From NCBI GenBank assembly GCA_963838095.1, contig CAWIPO010000009.1, positions 124,001 through 188,000 on the forward strand: a stretch of 64,000 nt of DNA, written 5' to 3'. A program made the translations under genes and the position numbers. Under the pieces are notes generated by a model. That model was given only the letters and a program-made list of their open reading frames with translations. It ran no database searches and was not told where the DNA came from. Positions 24,952 to 33,140 of this stretch are shown one piece after another. This stretch comes from CAWCGU01 sp963838095 (GTDB lineage: Bacteria > Actinomycetota > Thermoleophilia > Solirubrobacterales > 70-9). The stretch's first letter is position 1; every line of letters starts with the position of its first letter.

Positions 24952-26019
24952 GTGCTCGGCAACCTTCGTCCCCGTCTCAGCTACGCGAACGTGGCGGCAA
25001 CGATTGCCCTCGTCGGCATGATCGGCGGCGGCGCCGTCGCTGTCGGAGGGGTCACCGACGGGCAGGATCGGATCCAGGCCTGCTTCGACAAGAAGGGCGC
25101 CAATCAGGGCGAGCTGCGACTGCTCGTCAACGGCAGCTGCACCGGCGGGGAGAAGAAGATCACCTGGAGCCAGGAGGGTCCGGTCGGGCCGCAGGGACAA
25201 GTTGGGCCGCAGGGACAACAGGGGATCCAGGGCGTTCAGGGTGAGGATGGACCACCGGGTCCCGCTACCGGAGCCGCCGGCGGCGATCTGACCGGCAGCT
25301 ATCCCAACCCGCAGGTCGCGGACGGCGCGGTGAGCGAGCAGGAGCTCGGTTGCTCGGGCAATGATCCTCTTGATGTGATGGTCCGAGCCGGAGCGGTCTG
25401 CATTGACAAGTTCGAGGCGAGCCTGTGGACGCAGCCCAACGGCGGCACGCAGCTGACGACCGAGGCGGCGATCGACGCCGTCTGCTCCAACAACGGCCAG
25501 GACTGCGAGGGAGACATCTTCGCCCGCTCCGTCGCGGGCGTCCAGCCGGCGCGCGACATCACCTGGTTCCAGGCGGTGGCGGCGCTCGCCAACTCCGGCA
25601 AGCGCCTGCCCTCGAACGGCGAGTGGACGATGGCGGCCGTCGGAACTCCCGGTAATCCGCCGGCGCCTGGTTCCGAGGACTGCAACACGGATTCGGCGGG
25701 TGTCGAGGTTGCGGGCGAGCGCGCCAACTGCGAATCGCAGTTCGGCGCCTTCGACATGGTCGGAAACCTCGCCGAGTGGGTTGCCGATTGGGACGAGCAG
25801 TCGACGGCTGGCTGCAACGCTTACTCGGGCAGCACGGGCTTCAGTGGGGACCGCTTTTGCTGGGGTGACGACGCGGGGGCCGGCCAGCCCGCCCCACTGA
25901 TTCGCGGCGGCGACTTCGACAACGGCGACATTGCGGGCGTGCTGTCGGTCGACACACGCGTCGCGACGTTCCAGTCGACCGCCACCGCCGTGGTGATCGG
26001 GTTCCGCGGCGCCCGGTAG
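24952..26019 (+). CDS. Collagen-like anchored protein with formylglycine-generating-enzyme-like domain
   Basis: 355 residues from GTG 24952, which has a strong AAGGAGG seven bases upstream; an in-frame ATG at 24889 is the alternative. N-terminal membrane helix after LRPRLSYANVAAT (IALVGMIGGGAVAVGG), then a Gly-x-x collagen-like stretch (GPQGQVGPQGQQGIQG), a linker LTGSYPNPQVADGAVSEQEL, and a SUMF1/FGE-type domain (VCIDKFEASLWTQ, ITWFQAVAALANSGKRLPS, FDMVGNLAEWVADWD, LIRGGDFDNG ending IGFRGAR). It is an extracytoplasmic stalk presenting a C-type-lectin-like FGE fold. The Cys pair needed for real FGE activity is not evident. Confidence 0.82.
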   Translation: MLGNLRPRLSYANVAATIALVGMIGGGAVAVGGVTDGQDRIQACFDKKGANQGELRLLVNGSCTGGEKKITWSQEGPVGPQGQVGPQGQQGIQGVQGEDGPPGPATGAAGGDLTGSYPNPQVADGAVSEQELGCSGNDPLDVMVRAGAVCIDKFEASLWTQPNGGTQLTTEAAIDAVCSNNGQDCEGDIFARSVAGVQPARDITWFQAVAALANSGKRLPSNGEWTMAAVGTPGNPPAPGSEDCNTDSAGVEVAGERANCESQFGAFDMVGNLAEWVADWDEQSTAGCNAYSGSTGFSGDRFCWGDDAGAGQPAPLIRGGDFDNGDIAGVLSVDTRVATFQSTATAVVIGFRGAR

Positions 26020-26068
26020 CGTGAATCGCGTGAGAAGCACTGGTTGCCAACTACGAGGAAGGCTTGCA

Positions 26069-27355
26069 ATGAGCATCAACACCCCACGGGCGGCACGCTG
26101 GATAGTCGCCGCATTCGCGTTCTTCGCAACCGCCGCGCTCACTCCGGCAGTCGCCTCGGCGACGACGGCGCGGGTGGACGGCGGCGTGATCGTCGTGGAG
26201 GACACACAGGGGATCTCGGACGACATCACGGTCTCATCGGCGGGCAGTAACGAGTCCGGTCCCACGATCCGCATCGACGGCGCGACGCCGGGAACAGGCT
26301 GCACCCCGGACGCCCAGGGTGATGCGTTCTGTCCCGACGGGACCGGGGCAACCGGCACGGGGACGCCGCACTCCATGCGCTTCGCCCTCGGTGGGGGCGA
26401 CGACGAGGTGACGCTCTCGCGCACCATCAACTCCGGCCTCGACGCGGTCGACGTGACCTTCGACACCGGAGCCGGCGAGGACGAGGTCGACGTAGGCACC
26501 GCACGCGGGCGCTTCCTGATCGCGACAGGAAGCGAAGACGACCTCGTGCACTTCTCGGGCGGGGGCTCGGGCACCCAGGAGCCGGCGACGGTGGACACCG
26601 CAGCGGGCAACGACAAGGTGGAGCTCGCCGGCAATCTCAACGTCGGGGACACGGTCGATGGGGGCGCGGGTACCGCGGACCATCTCTCCTACTTCGGGCG
26701 CTCGGCCGCGGTGACGGTGGTCAGCGATCCCACCCAGTCGAGCGGCAGGACCGGTGAGAACGACCACCTCTCGAACTTCGAGACCCTCGAGGGCGGATCG
26801 GGCGCAGACACGGTCATCGGGGGTGCCGGCAACGAAACGCTGATCGGCGGAGGGGGCGCGGGCGACATCCTCCGCGGCAACGGGGGCAACGACACGCTGA
26901 ACACGAACGACGGGCTCAAGGACGCGAGGGCTGAGTGCGGGCTCGACGGCGCCGATATCGCGATCATCGACTCGGTTGACCCCCATCCGAACGTCACCGG
27001 CGGACCTACGTTCTTCCGTCCGATCAATGGCGGGAACCGCAACTGCGAGACGGTGATGCAGCAGCCGCTGGGCAAGCCCCCACTCGCGCGCCTGAGCCGG
27101 GTCCGCGCGACCGATGACACCGTCACCGTCCGTCTCAGTTGCGAGAGCCGGGGCGGCTGTGAAGGCACCCTGCTCGTCATCGACGAGCGCATACGGACCT
27201 TGTCGGAACGCGAGCGCTTCGACCTCGACAAGGGCGATTCGGAGACCTTCCGCCTGGACCTGAAGGTGAAGAACCTGCCCGACGAGGCACGGGTCCTGGC
27301 GGAAGGACGCGACCGCAAGGGACGCAGGCTCGAATCGTCGGTGGCGGTGCCTTGA
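26069..27355 (+). CDS. Secreted RTX calcium-binding repeat protein
   Basis: 428 residues from ATG 26069 after GAGGAAGG. Signal peptide (WIVAAFAFFATAALTPAVASA). Middle part: two-layer repeats of Asp-rich turns (FALGGGDDEVTLS, FDTGAGEDEVDVG) and a classical RTX nonapeptide array (GGSGADTVIGGAGNETLIGG; GNGGNDTLN). The C-terminal domain with a Cys pair (RLSCESRGGCEGTLLV) is Ig-like. It is exported by Sec rather than type I, as in other actinobacterial RTX proteins. Likely a Ca2+-stabilised surface protein; neighbours are two other secreted proteins. Confidence 0.82.
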   Translation: MSINTPRAARWIVAAFAFFATAALTPAVASATTARVDGGVIVVEDTQGISDDITVSSAGSNESGPTIRIDGATPGTGCTPDAQGDAFCPDGTGATGTGTPHSMRFALGGGDDEVTLSRTINSGLDAVDVTFDTGAGEDEVDVGTARGRFLIATGSEDDLVHFSGGGSGTQEPATVDTAAGNDKVELAGNLNVGDTVDGGAGTADHLSYFGRSAAVTVVSDPTQSSGRTGENDHLSNFETLEGGSGADTVIGGAGNETLIGGGGAGDILRGNGGNDTLNTNDGLKDARAECGLDGADIAIIDSVDPHPNVTGGPTFFRPINGGNRNCETVMQQPLGKPPLARLSRVRATDDTVTVRLSCESRGGCEGTLLVIDERIRTLSERERFDLDKGDSETFRLDLKVKNLPDEARVLAEGRDRKGRRLESSVAVP

Positions 27356-27361
27356 CCTAAG

Positions 27362-28462
27362 GTGCCCCGCGTGGTATTCAGCGCGGCCCGCGTTGCCGCG
27401 GCCACAATCGTCCTGGTTGCGGCCGCCATCGGTGTGACCGGCGTAGCCCCGGTGGCGGCGACTTTCGATGCGGGCACGAGCCGTGCCTCGATTCACATTC
27501 GCGGCACCGCCTACGAGTTCAACAGCCCGAATGTGATCGCCGGTGCGACGGTTCGGGTGCTGGAGCTGCCGCGGGCGGTGACGACGACTCTGCCAGACGG
27601 CAGCTTCGACCTCGTCGTTCCCGACGGCACCCGAGTCACTCCCTACATCGAGGCGGCCGGATACCACGGGATCCAGCTGCAGACCTTCGTCACCGCGGGC
27701 GAGAACCTCGAGCGGGTCAACTTCCAGACCCCGACGCAGGGAACCTACGAAGCGCTGGCCGCTCTGCTCGACGTCGAGCTCGACGACAAGGGCGACCCGG
27801 CGCGGTGCGCGGTCGTGTCCACGTTCAGCACGGTCGAGATCCGCGACCTCAGCTACGAGCAGTTCCGCGCCTACGGAGCGCACGGCGTCGCGGGCGCGAC
27901 CGGCCGCTCGAAGCCGGCGCTGCCGAAGCCGATCTACTTCAACGACCAGGTGATCCCCGACCCCTCGCTCACCCAGTCCTCGGAGGATGGCGGCGTCATC
28001 TGGCTCGAGGTCCCGACCGGTGTCTATCGCTTCAGCGGACGCGGCCCGAGCACCCGTTTTGCCGACTTCGTTGCGACCTGCGCACCCGGGACGATCGTCA
28101 ACGCGAACCCGCTGCAGGGGCTGTACGAGCTGCGCCCTGACGAGAACGCCGACCGGGAGGTCGAGGCGGCGATCGTCTCGGCGCGCTTCAAGCCCGCGGG
28201 CAAGGGCAAGTCGGTCCGGTTGAAGACGGAGGCGGACGAGTACGTTGCCGTCGAGGCGAGCGTCAGCCGGCGCGGCAGGCAGGTCGGCCAAGCGGGCGGC
28301 GCTGATGGCGCCGGCGCCTACGCCGATGGCGACGGCGCGCTCGATGTGCAGGTGCGCGGCGGCGCGAAGGGCGGCAAGCTCGAGCTGGAAGTCGTGTTCA
28401 TCGACGCCGCGGGCAACGAGCTGGTCGAGCGCAAGAGCGTGGCGATCCCTCGCAGCCGCTAG
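27362..28462 (+). CDS. Secreted protein with carboxypeptidase-regulatory-like domain
   Basis: 366 residues from GTG 27362, 6 bases after the RTX gene. N-terminal signal segment (VAAATIVLVAAAIGVTGVAPVAA). First domain: SIHIRGTAYEFNSPNVIAGA with VRVLELPRAVTTTLPDGSFD is a transthyretin-like CarboxypepD_reg repeat. The following part has a Cys pair and a C-terminal beta domain (KSVRLKTEADEYVAVEASVS). No catalytic motif. Probably co-expressed with the RTX protein as cell-surface material. Its stop shares a CTAG with the convergent serine hydrolase. Confidence 0.7.
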   Translation: MPRVVFSAARVAAATIVLVAAAIGVTGVAPVAATFDAGTSRASIHIRGTAYEFNSPNVIAGATVRVLELPRAVTTTLPDGSFDLVVPDGTRVTPYIEAAGYHGIQLQTFVTAGENLERVNFQTPTQGTYEALAALLDVELDDKGDPARCAVVSTFSTVEIRDLSYEQFRAYGAHGVAGATGRSKPALPKPIYFNDQVIPDPSLTQSSEDGGVIWLEVPTGVYRFSGRGPSTRFADFVATCAPGTIVNANPLQGLYELRPDENADREVEAAIVSARFKPAGKGKSVRLKTEADEYVAVEASVSRRGRQVGQAGGADGAGAYADGDGALDVQVRGGAKGGKLELEVVFIDAAGNELVERKSVAIPRSR

Positions 28463-29651
28463 CCCGGAAACGCCGCCGGGTGGTCCGGGGTCAGGTACTC
28501 GCTGATCGACGTGAACAGCCGCTGGCTGTAGTTGGTGCCGGTGGCGGCCGCGCTTTGGCCTCTCGTGACCGCGATCGCGAGTGCGATCTTCCTCGAGGGC
28601 ATGTAGGCCATGATCCCGGTGTATCCGTTCAGCTCCGGGTTCTGGAGCTCCCAGGTGTTCACGACCACTACTCCGAGCCCGAAGTAGAGGTCGTCGCTGA
28701 ACCCGGGGTAGCCGGCGGTTGTCGGGGCGAAGCGCTCGCTCGATGCCTCGGGCGAGATCAGCGCTCCGGTGCCGAGCGCCTTGGCCGACTTGATCACGTC
28801 GGCGATCGTCGAGGTCATGATCGTGCTCTTGGCGATCGTCCACGACGGACTCCAGGAGGTCGAGTCCTCGTACGGACCGCGGTCGGAGGTGTACGAGTGC
28901 AGCACCGGCGCGGGAATGCCCGGCAGCGCCGAGATCTTCGTTTGCCGCAGCGCCGAGCGGTCCGAGCACCCGCTTGTTCATCAGCCGCACGATCGGACTG
29001 GCCGGTGACCTCGCGGACCACCTTGGTCGAGGATCACGTAGTTGGTGTGCGCGTAGTGGAAGCAGGCGCCCGGCTCGCAGATCAGCGGCTGGCCGAAGGC
29101 GATGTCGAGCAGCTCCCTGGTCGTCCATTGCCGGAAGACGTCGGCGAACAGCTCGTCGACGAATGCCGGGTTGCCCTGGATCCAGTCGGGATAGCCGGAG
29201 GTGCGGTCGCAAGCATCCTCAGGGTGACGCGATCGGCATTGGGCAGATCCGGGAGCCAGTTGGACACCGGGTCGTCGAGCGATAGCCGGCCCCTGTCCTG
29301 GAGCTGGAGCAGCAAATCGATCAAGAAGGGGATCGCCATCGAGCCGATCCGGAAGTTCATCTGCAGGCTCGCCGGCACTCCCGCCATCGATTCCCCGCGG
29401 CGAGGTCCTCGCCAGCGTCCGATCGCCGACATCGACCCGCACGAGCGCCGCCCGCAGGTCGTTGTCCTCCACGGCCTGATCGACGATCGCCTCGACCTCC
29501 GGCCCGCGGCTTCGAAGCCAGTGCAACCGGACGCGGTGCGGACTTCGCCCGCGGGACACGGGCCGCCGGCCTCACCGGCCGTGGCTGGCGCCGCCCACGG
29601 CGCCAGGCAGATTGCCCCGACGACCGCGATTCCGAATGCGCGCTCTATCAC
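28459..29651 (-). pseudogene. Beta-lactamase-fold serine hydrolase, frameshifted several times
   Basis: Read in order over three frames: signal peptide (MIERAFGIAVVGAICLAPWA), EAIVDQAVEDNDLRAALVRV, NFRIGSMAIPFLIDLLLQLQ, TSGYPDWIQGNPAFVDELF, ACFHYAHTNYVILDQGG, SPIVRLMNKRVLGPLG, and an intact last 148 residues (HSYTSDRGPYEDSTSWSPSW to PDHPAAFPG). This is a class C beta-lactamase/esterase-type protein of about 395 residues. At least five frame changes crowd into 28940-29560. The SxxK position reads SMAI (no Lys) and YxN reads YAH, so catalysis is doubtful even if the frame were repaired. Confidence 0.75.
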
Positions 29652-29676
29652 CCGGTGCCCATCCTAGGGTGGGACG

Positions 29677-29697
29677 TAGTGTGTAAAATGCACACTA
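29677..29697 (+). promoter_or_regulatory. Leaderless promoter inside a perfect palindrome (NTase toxin-antitoxin)
   Basis: tagtgtg (29677-29683) and cacacta (29691-29697) are perfect arms. Between them lies TAAAAT (29684-29689), an excellent -10. Seven bases after it is the A of ATG 29697, so the mRNA would start at the start codon. A repressor on this palindrome would cover the -10 and the start site. Confidence 0.65.
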
Positions 29698-30164
29698 TGG
29701 CATCGGTAGTGAAGGGACGAGGCACGCGCTGGGAGATCCGCGAATCGGTTCGCACGGAACGCGGACCACGGAGCCGCACCCTGGCGACATTTCGCCAACT
29801 GGACGAAGACGTAATCGAGCATGCACGCGCGCGGGCATTGGTGCCGGTGAGCACGACCGATCTGGTCACGTCTGCGAAACGTGCCGGTGCTCCGGTGGCG
29901 CTGAGCGCCGCGGATGAGGCGGCCACAAAGCTGCTCGCCGAGCTGCAACATGGGAGAAGGCCGAGGAGTGCGCTACAGGGGCTGCTGCGTGCGCAACTAG
30001 ACGACGGGATCCAACCGACCGACGCGATCGGCTCGGCCGCGGAGTGGGCCGGAGCGAGCCAGGAGGAGCGGGGAGCGACACTGCGCGACCTGCTCTTGCT
30101 CGCCGACGCCCTGCCGTCTCGCCGCCGCGGAGAGCTCCGCTTCCCTCGACTCGCCAGTCCTTGA
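29697..30164 (+). CDS. Putative antitoxin of a nucleotidyltransferase toxin-antitoxin pair
   Basis: 155 residues from ATG 29697 (MASVVKGRGTRWEIRESVRT). A basic N-terminal beta-like region (ERGPRSRTLATFRQLDED) is followed by helices, including LSAADEAATKLLAELQHGRR. No named domain was recognised. It precedes the nucleotidyltransferase by one base and sits directly behind the autoregulatory-looking promoter, the usual place of an antitoxin. Small basic proteins of this kind adjoin AbiEii-like genes in other actinobacteria (from general knowledge, not checked). Confidence 0.6.
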   Translation: MASVVKGRGTRWEIRESVRTERGPRSRTLATFRQLDEDVIEHARARALVPVSTTDLVTSAKRAGAPVALSAADEAATKLLAELQHGRRPRSALQGLLRAQLDDGIQPTDAIGSAAEWAGASQEERGATLRDLLLLADALPSRRRGELRFPRLASP

Positions 30165-30165
30165 A

Positions 30166-30723
30166 ATGACCGAACTCGCTCTACCTGACAAGGTGAGTGC
30201 GCTGGATCGTGCGCTTGCTGATGGGCGCATCCCGCACGCTTTTGGCGGCGCCCTCGCGTTGGCCTACTACGCCGAGCCCCGGGCGACTATCGACATCGAC
30301 CTCAACCTCTTCGTCTCGGCCGAGGAGCATGAAGGAGTGGCTGCGGCACTGGAACCCCTCGGAGTCGATGCTCAGACCGACCAGAATCGACTCGAACGGG
30401 ATGGTCAATGTCGGATCTGGTGGGGAAGGACCCCCCTGGATCTCTTCTACGACTACGACCAGCTGCACACGGAAATGGCGGAGGCAACTCGGCTCGTGCC
30501 GTTCGGCGAGGATCGGATCCCGATTCTTGCTCCCGAGCATTTGATCGTCTGCAAGGCGGCGTTCGACCGCACCAAGGACTGGATCGACATCGAGCAGATG
30601 GTTGCCTTGGTCGACGGCCTCGACGTTGCCGCGGTCGAAACCGACCTGGCCCGGATCCTGGGTCCTGGTGATCAGCGTCTACGCCGGTTTCAGGAGCTCG
30701 CGCAGACCTGGGGTGATTCCTAA
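30166..30723 (+). CDS. AbiEii/MenT-like nucleotidyltransferase toxin
   Basis: 185 residues with the minimal NTase signature: HAFGGALALAYYAEPRATID then IDLNLFV, i.e. GG followed by the metal-binding D-x-D (TIDIDL), and a third acidic residue in TPLDLFYDYDQ. The C-terminal helices (HLIVCKAAFDRTKDWIDIEQ) match the AbiEii/MenT group, whose members transfer nucleotides to tRNA 3' ends and block translation. It starts one base after the putative antitoxin's stop. Best described as a type IV/II-like toxin candidate. Confidence 0.78.
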   Translation: MTELALPDKVSALDRALADGRIPHAFGGALALAYYAEPRATIDIDLNLFVSAEEHEGVAAALEPLGVDAQTDQNRLERDGQCRIWWGRTPLDLFYDYDQLHTEMAEATRLVPFGEDRIPILAPEHLIVCKAAFDRTKDWIDIEQMVALVDGLDVAAVETDLARILGPGDQRLRRFQELAQTWGDS

Positions 30724-30811
30724 GGCGGCGCCGCGGGTTCGATTGGCCCCGGTCCGGGTATTAACGGAGACACGCGGCCATTGCCCAGGCAGGGGCGGCG
30801 TTAGGGCCGGG

Positions 30812-31948
30812 ATGGCCATGAACGAGAATGCCCAGCCGACACCTGGGCCAGGGATGGCTCCAGACGGGATCAACGCGGCGCCGGTGATGGCGGCGGAGGA
30901 TCGGGTGGGCCTCGACGCCGCCGATGTACGAGCTGCCGGGTTCGTCGGGATCGCGATGTTCGCCGCCGGTGCGGCTCTGCTCCCGATCGTTGCGCTGCCG
31001 ATCAGCGACATGATCGACACCGAGGCCGTGATCGCGATCGGAAGCGTGTCCCTCGGGTGCGCCCTGACGCTGGCCGTGCTGGTCCGCCGCGACGAGATCA
31101 CACTCGACACCCTGTACGCGGGCGACTACGTGTGGGTCGCCCTCACCGCCGGGCTCGTCGCGGCGAGTGGAGGGACCTCGAGCCCGTTCTTCCTCCTCTA
31201 TCCGCTGCCGGTTCTGCACGCCGGAGCGTTTCAGACCCGGCGCCGGGTGATCCTCGTCACCGTCGTCGCGACGCTCGCGTTCCTCACCCCCCTTGCCTAC
31301 GACGACGGAGGGGAGGCGTTGTTCGCCGCGATGGCGATCATCGCCGTGCCGCCGACGCTCGTCGTGGCCCTGAGCTTCAACGCGGCGCTCACGACCCTGC
31401 GCCGGCAGCGGCGCGAGCTCGCCGCCGCCGAGCGCGAGGCGCAGCTGCAGGCGCGCATCGACCCGCTCACCGGCCTCGGAAACTTCCGCATGCTGTGGAG
31501 CGCGCTCGAGGCCCAGACGTCCCGCGCGCGCCGCCACGACGAGCGCTTCTCGCTGATCCTGCTCGACCTCGACCGGTTCAAGGCCGTCAACGACGAGGTC
31601 GGCCACCGCGAAGGGGACGCCACGCTGCATGCGGTCGGGGTGGCGCTTCGCTCGCAGCTGCGCACCGAGGACGTCTGCTGCCGGCACGGCGGCGACGAAT
31701 TCACCGTGATCGCGGTTCGCGCCGGCCGCGCGGAGGCGGAAGAGCTCGCCGGCCGGCTGGTCGACGCGGTCACCCGGGTTCGGATTCAGGCGAACGGCAA
31801 CCTGCGCCTCGGCGCGACGGCGGGATGGGCGACGTTCGACAGTCCACAGATCACCGCCGAGGGCCTGATGCACGACGCCGACGAGATGCTGCTCGAGCGC
31901 AAGTACGGGCACGGGCTGCCGGGAAGCCGCGACCCCGCTCCCCGGTGA
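30812..31948 (+). CDS. Membrane diguanylate cyclase with intact I-site
   Basis: 378 residues from ATG 30812. Six or so hydrophobic helices in about residues 30-200 (GFVGIAMFAAGAALLPIVAL, YVWVALTAGLVAASGG, FFLLYPLPVLHAG), a coiled linker (LRRQRRELAAAEREAQLQAR) and a GGDEF domain: DPLTGLGNFRMLW, LILLDLDRFKAVNDEVGHRE, RHGGDEFTVIAV. The product-inhibition site RTED stands five residues before GGDEF. All catalytic residues present, so it should make c-di-GMP. The longer open frame upstream lacks domain sequence. Confidence 0.92.
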   Translation: MAMNENAQPTPGPGMAPDGINAAPVMAAEDRVGLDAADVRAAGFVGIAMFAAGAALLPIVALPISDMIDTEAVIAIGSVSLGCALTLAVLVRRDEITLDTLYAGDYVWVALTAGLVAASGGTSSPFFLLYPLPVLHAGAFQTRRRVILVTVVATLAFLTPLAYDDGGEALFAAMAIIAVPPTLVVALSFNAALTTLRRQRRELAAAEREAQLQARIDPLTGLGNFRMLWSALEAQTSRARRHDERFSLILLDLDRFKAVNDEVGHREGDATLHAVGVALRSQLRTEDVCCRHGGDEFTVIAVRAGRAEAEELAGRLVDAVTRVRIQANGNLRLGATAGWATFDSPQITAEGLMHDADEMLLERKYGHGLPGSRDPAPR

Positions 31949-31951
31949 GAC

Positions 31952-33127
31952 TCAGTCGCCGCTCCCTGGGACGTCCTTCTGCGCGGGATCGCTTCGCTGG
32001 CGAAGCCCGTTGTAGGCGCTGACTCTCACCGACGTCGGCCGCCGCCCCGGGGGTATGAGCAGCGATTCGGTGCCCTCGGGGGCGGCATCCTCGACGATCC
32101 GGCTCGCGATCACGAAGTGGCGCTCGTGCAGGGTGATGTAGAGGTGGGATCCGCCGCGCGGCCCGGTGCCGGCCAATCTCCAGCCGACGCTCACCCGGCC
32201 GTCCGCGCTCGCGACCGCCGTGATCTCGGGTTCGCGCGGGAAGGTGAGCCTCCCCAGCCAGTGAAAGGCGCCGCCGATCGCCACCCGCAGCCGGCGGTAG
32301 CGCATCCGGCGGTGCCAGCCCTCGGGGTCTGACCACTTCACGCCCTGGTGGGCCGGGCTGGAAGGCCCGCCGCCGATCCGGCGGGCGATCGTTCGCTCGG
32401 TGTTGCCCCACTTGCCGAGCCAGTACACCCAGGGCCCGAACGGCACCACCGGCAGCTCGCGCGCCGGCCCGTCCTTGAAGGGGTGGTCGATGCCCAGCAG
32501 GTAGGCGTGGGTGCCGGGCTTGAAGTAGGAGGCGTGTGAGAGCGGCGCCACGTAGACCAGCGGGCGCTGCGGGTCGCCGGGAACGAGGTCCAGGTCCGGC
32601 TCGCCCCACGGGCGCGCCTCGCCCGAGTCGTGCTGAGCGTAGGCCGCCGCTTCGGGCTTGCCGTCCGCACCGAGTCCCACCTGGATCATCTCCCAGTCGC
32701 CCTCGTGCTTTCCGAACCCGAACAGGTTCTTCGGGTTGTAGTAGAGCCAGAACCAGTACTGGAGCCACTTCCCGCCGCCGGGCCGCTCGGCGACGCGGCC
32801 GTAGATCCGGCCCATGTGCGGTTCCTCCGTCTCCATCCGCCGCGCGTCGCCCGGGTAGTCCGGCGCCATCGAGATGCAATCGTCGGTGTGCGGCTCGAGA
32901 TTGCCCGGGTAGTCGAGGAGCGTCTGCAGCGAGAGCGGGGGCTCGCCGCCGGAGCGGGCGATCACCTCGCCGTCGCGGCGGCGGAGGAGATTCCCCAGGT
33001 TGTCGACCGCGGAATCGGCCGCCAGCAGCCGGTAGTCGTACTGGGGGTCGAAGTGAAGCCGCGGCTTATGGCGCTCGAGCAGCGCCAGCTCGTCGGGATC
33101 TAGATCGATCTCGGGGTACTCAGCCAT
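31952..33127 (-). CDS. Vps62-like / NPP1-fold-like protein
   Basis: 391 residues. Central region LQYWFWLYYNPKNLFGFGKH with HEGDWEMIQVGL and, later, PLVYVAPLSHASYFKPGTH resembles the Vps62 (DUF946) family, which shares the HxxDWE pattern of NPP1/necrosis-inducing proteins. No signal peptide. A C-terminal fibronectin-like sheet (AVASADGRVSVGWRLAG) follows. Function unknown. It lies 13 bases downstream of the HDAC-family gene and is very probably co-transcribed with it. Confidence 0.72.
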   Translation of the reverse strand: MAEYPEIDLDPDELALLERHKPRLHFDPQYDYRLLAADSAVDNLGNLLRRRDGEVIARSGGEPPLSLQTLLDYPGNLEPHTDDCISMAPDYPGDARRMETEEPHMGRIYGRVAERPGGGKWLQYWFWLYYNPKNLFGFGKHEGDWEMIQVGLGADGKPEAAAYAQHDSGEARPWGEPDLDLVPGDPQRPLVYVAPLSHASYFKPGTHAYLLGIDHPFKDGPARELPVVPFGPWVYWLGKWGNTERTIARRIGGGPSSPAHQGVKWSDPEGWHRRMRYRRLRVAIGGAFHWLGRLTFPREPEITAVASADGRVSVGWRLAGTGPRGGSHLYITLHERHFVIASRIVEDAAPEGTESLLIPPGRRPTSVRVSAYNGLRQRSDPAQKDVPGSGD

Positions 33128-33140
33128 CCCCGGCGGCAGC

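Noticed and set aside
26234..29212. 992-codon open frame on the minus strand
   Set aside because: It is the antisense shadow of the RTX and secreted-protein genes, with Arg/Asp-rich low-complexity translation; only its first part overlaps the real hydrolase in a wrong frame.
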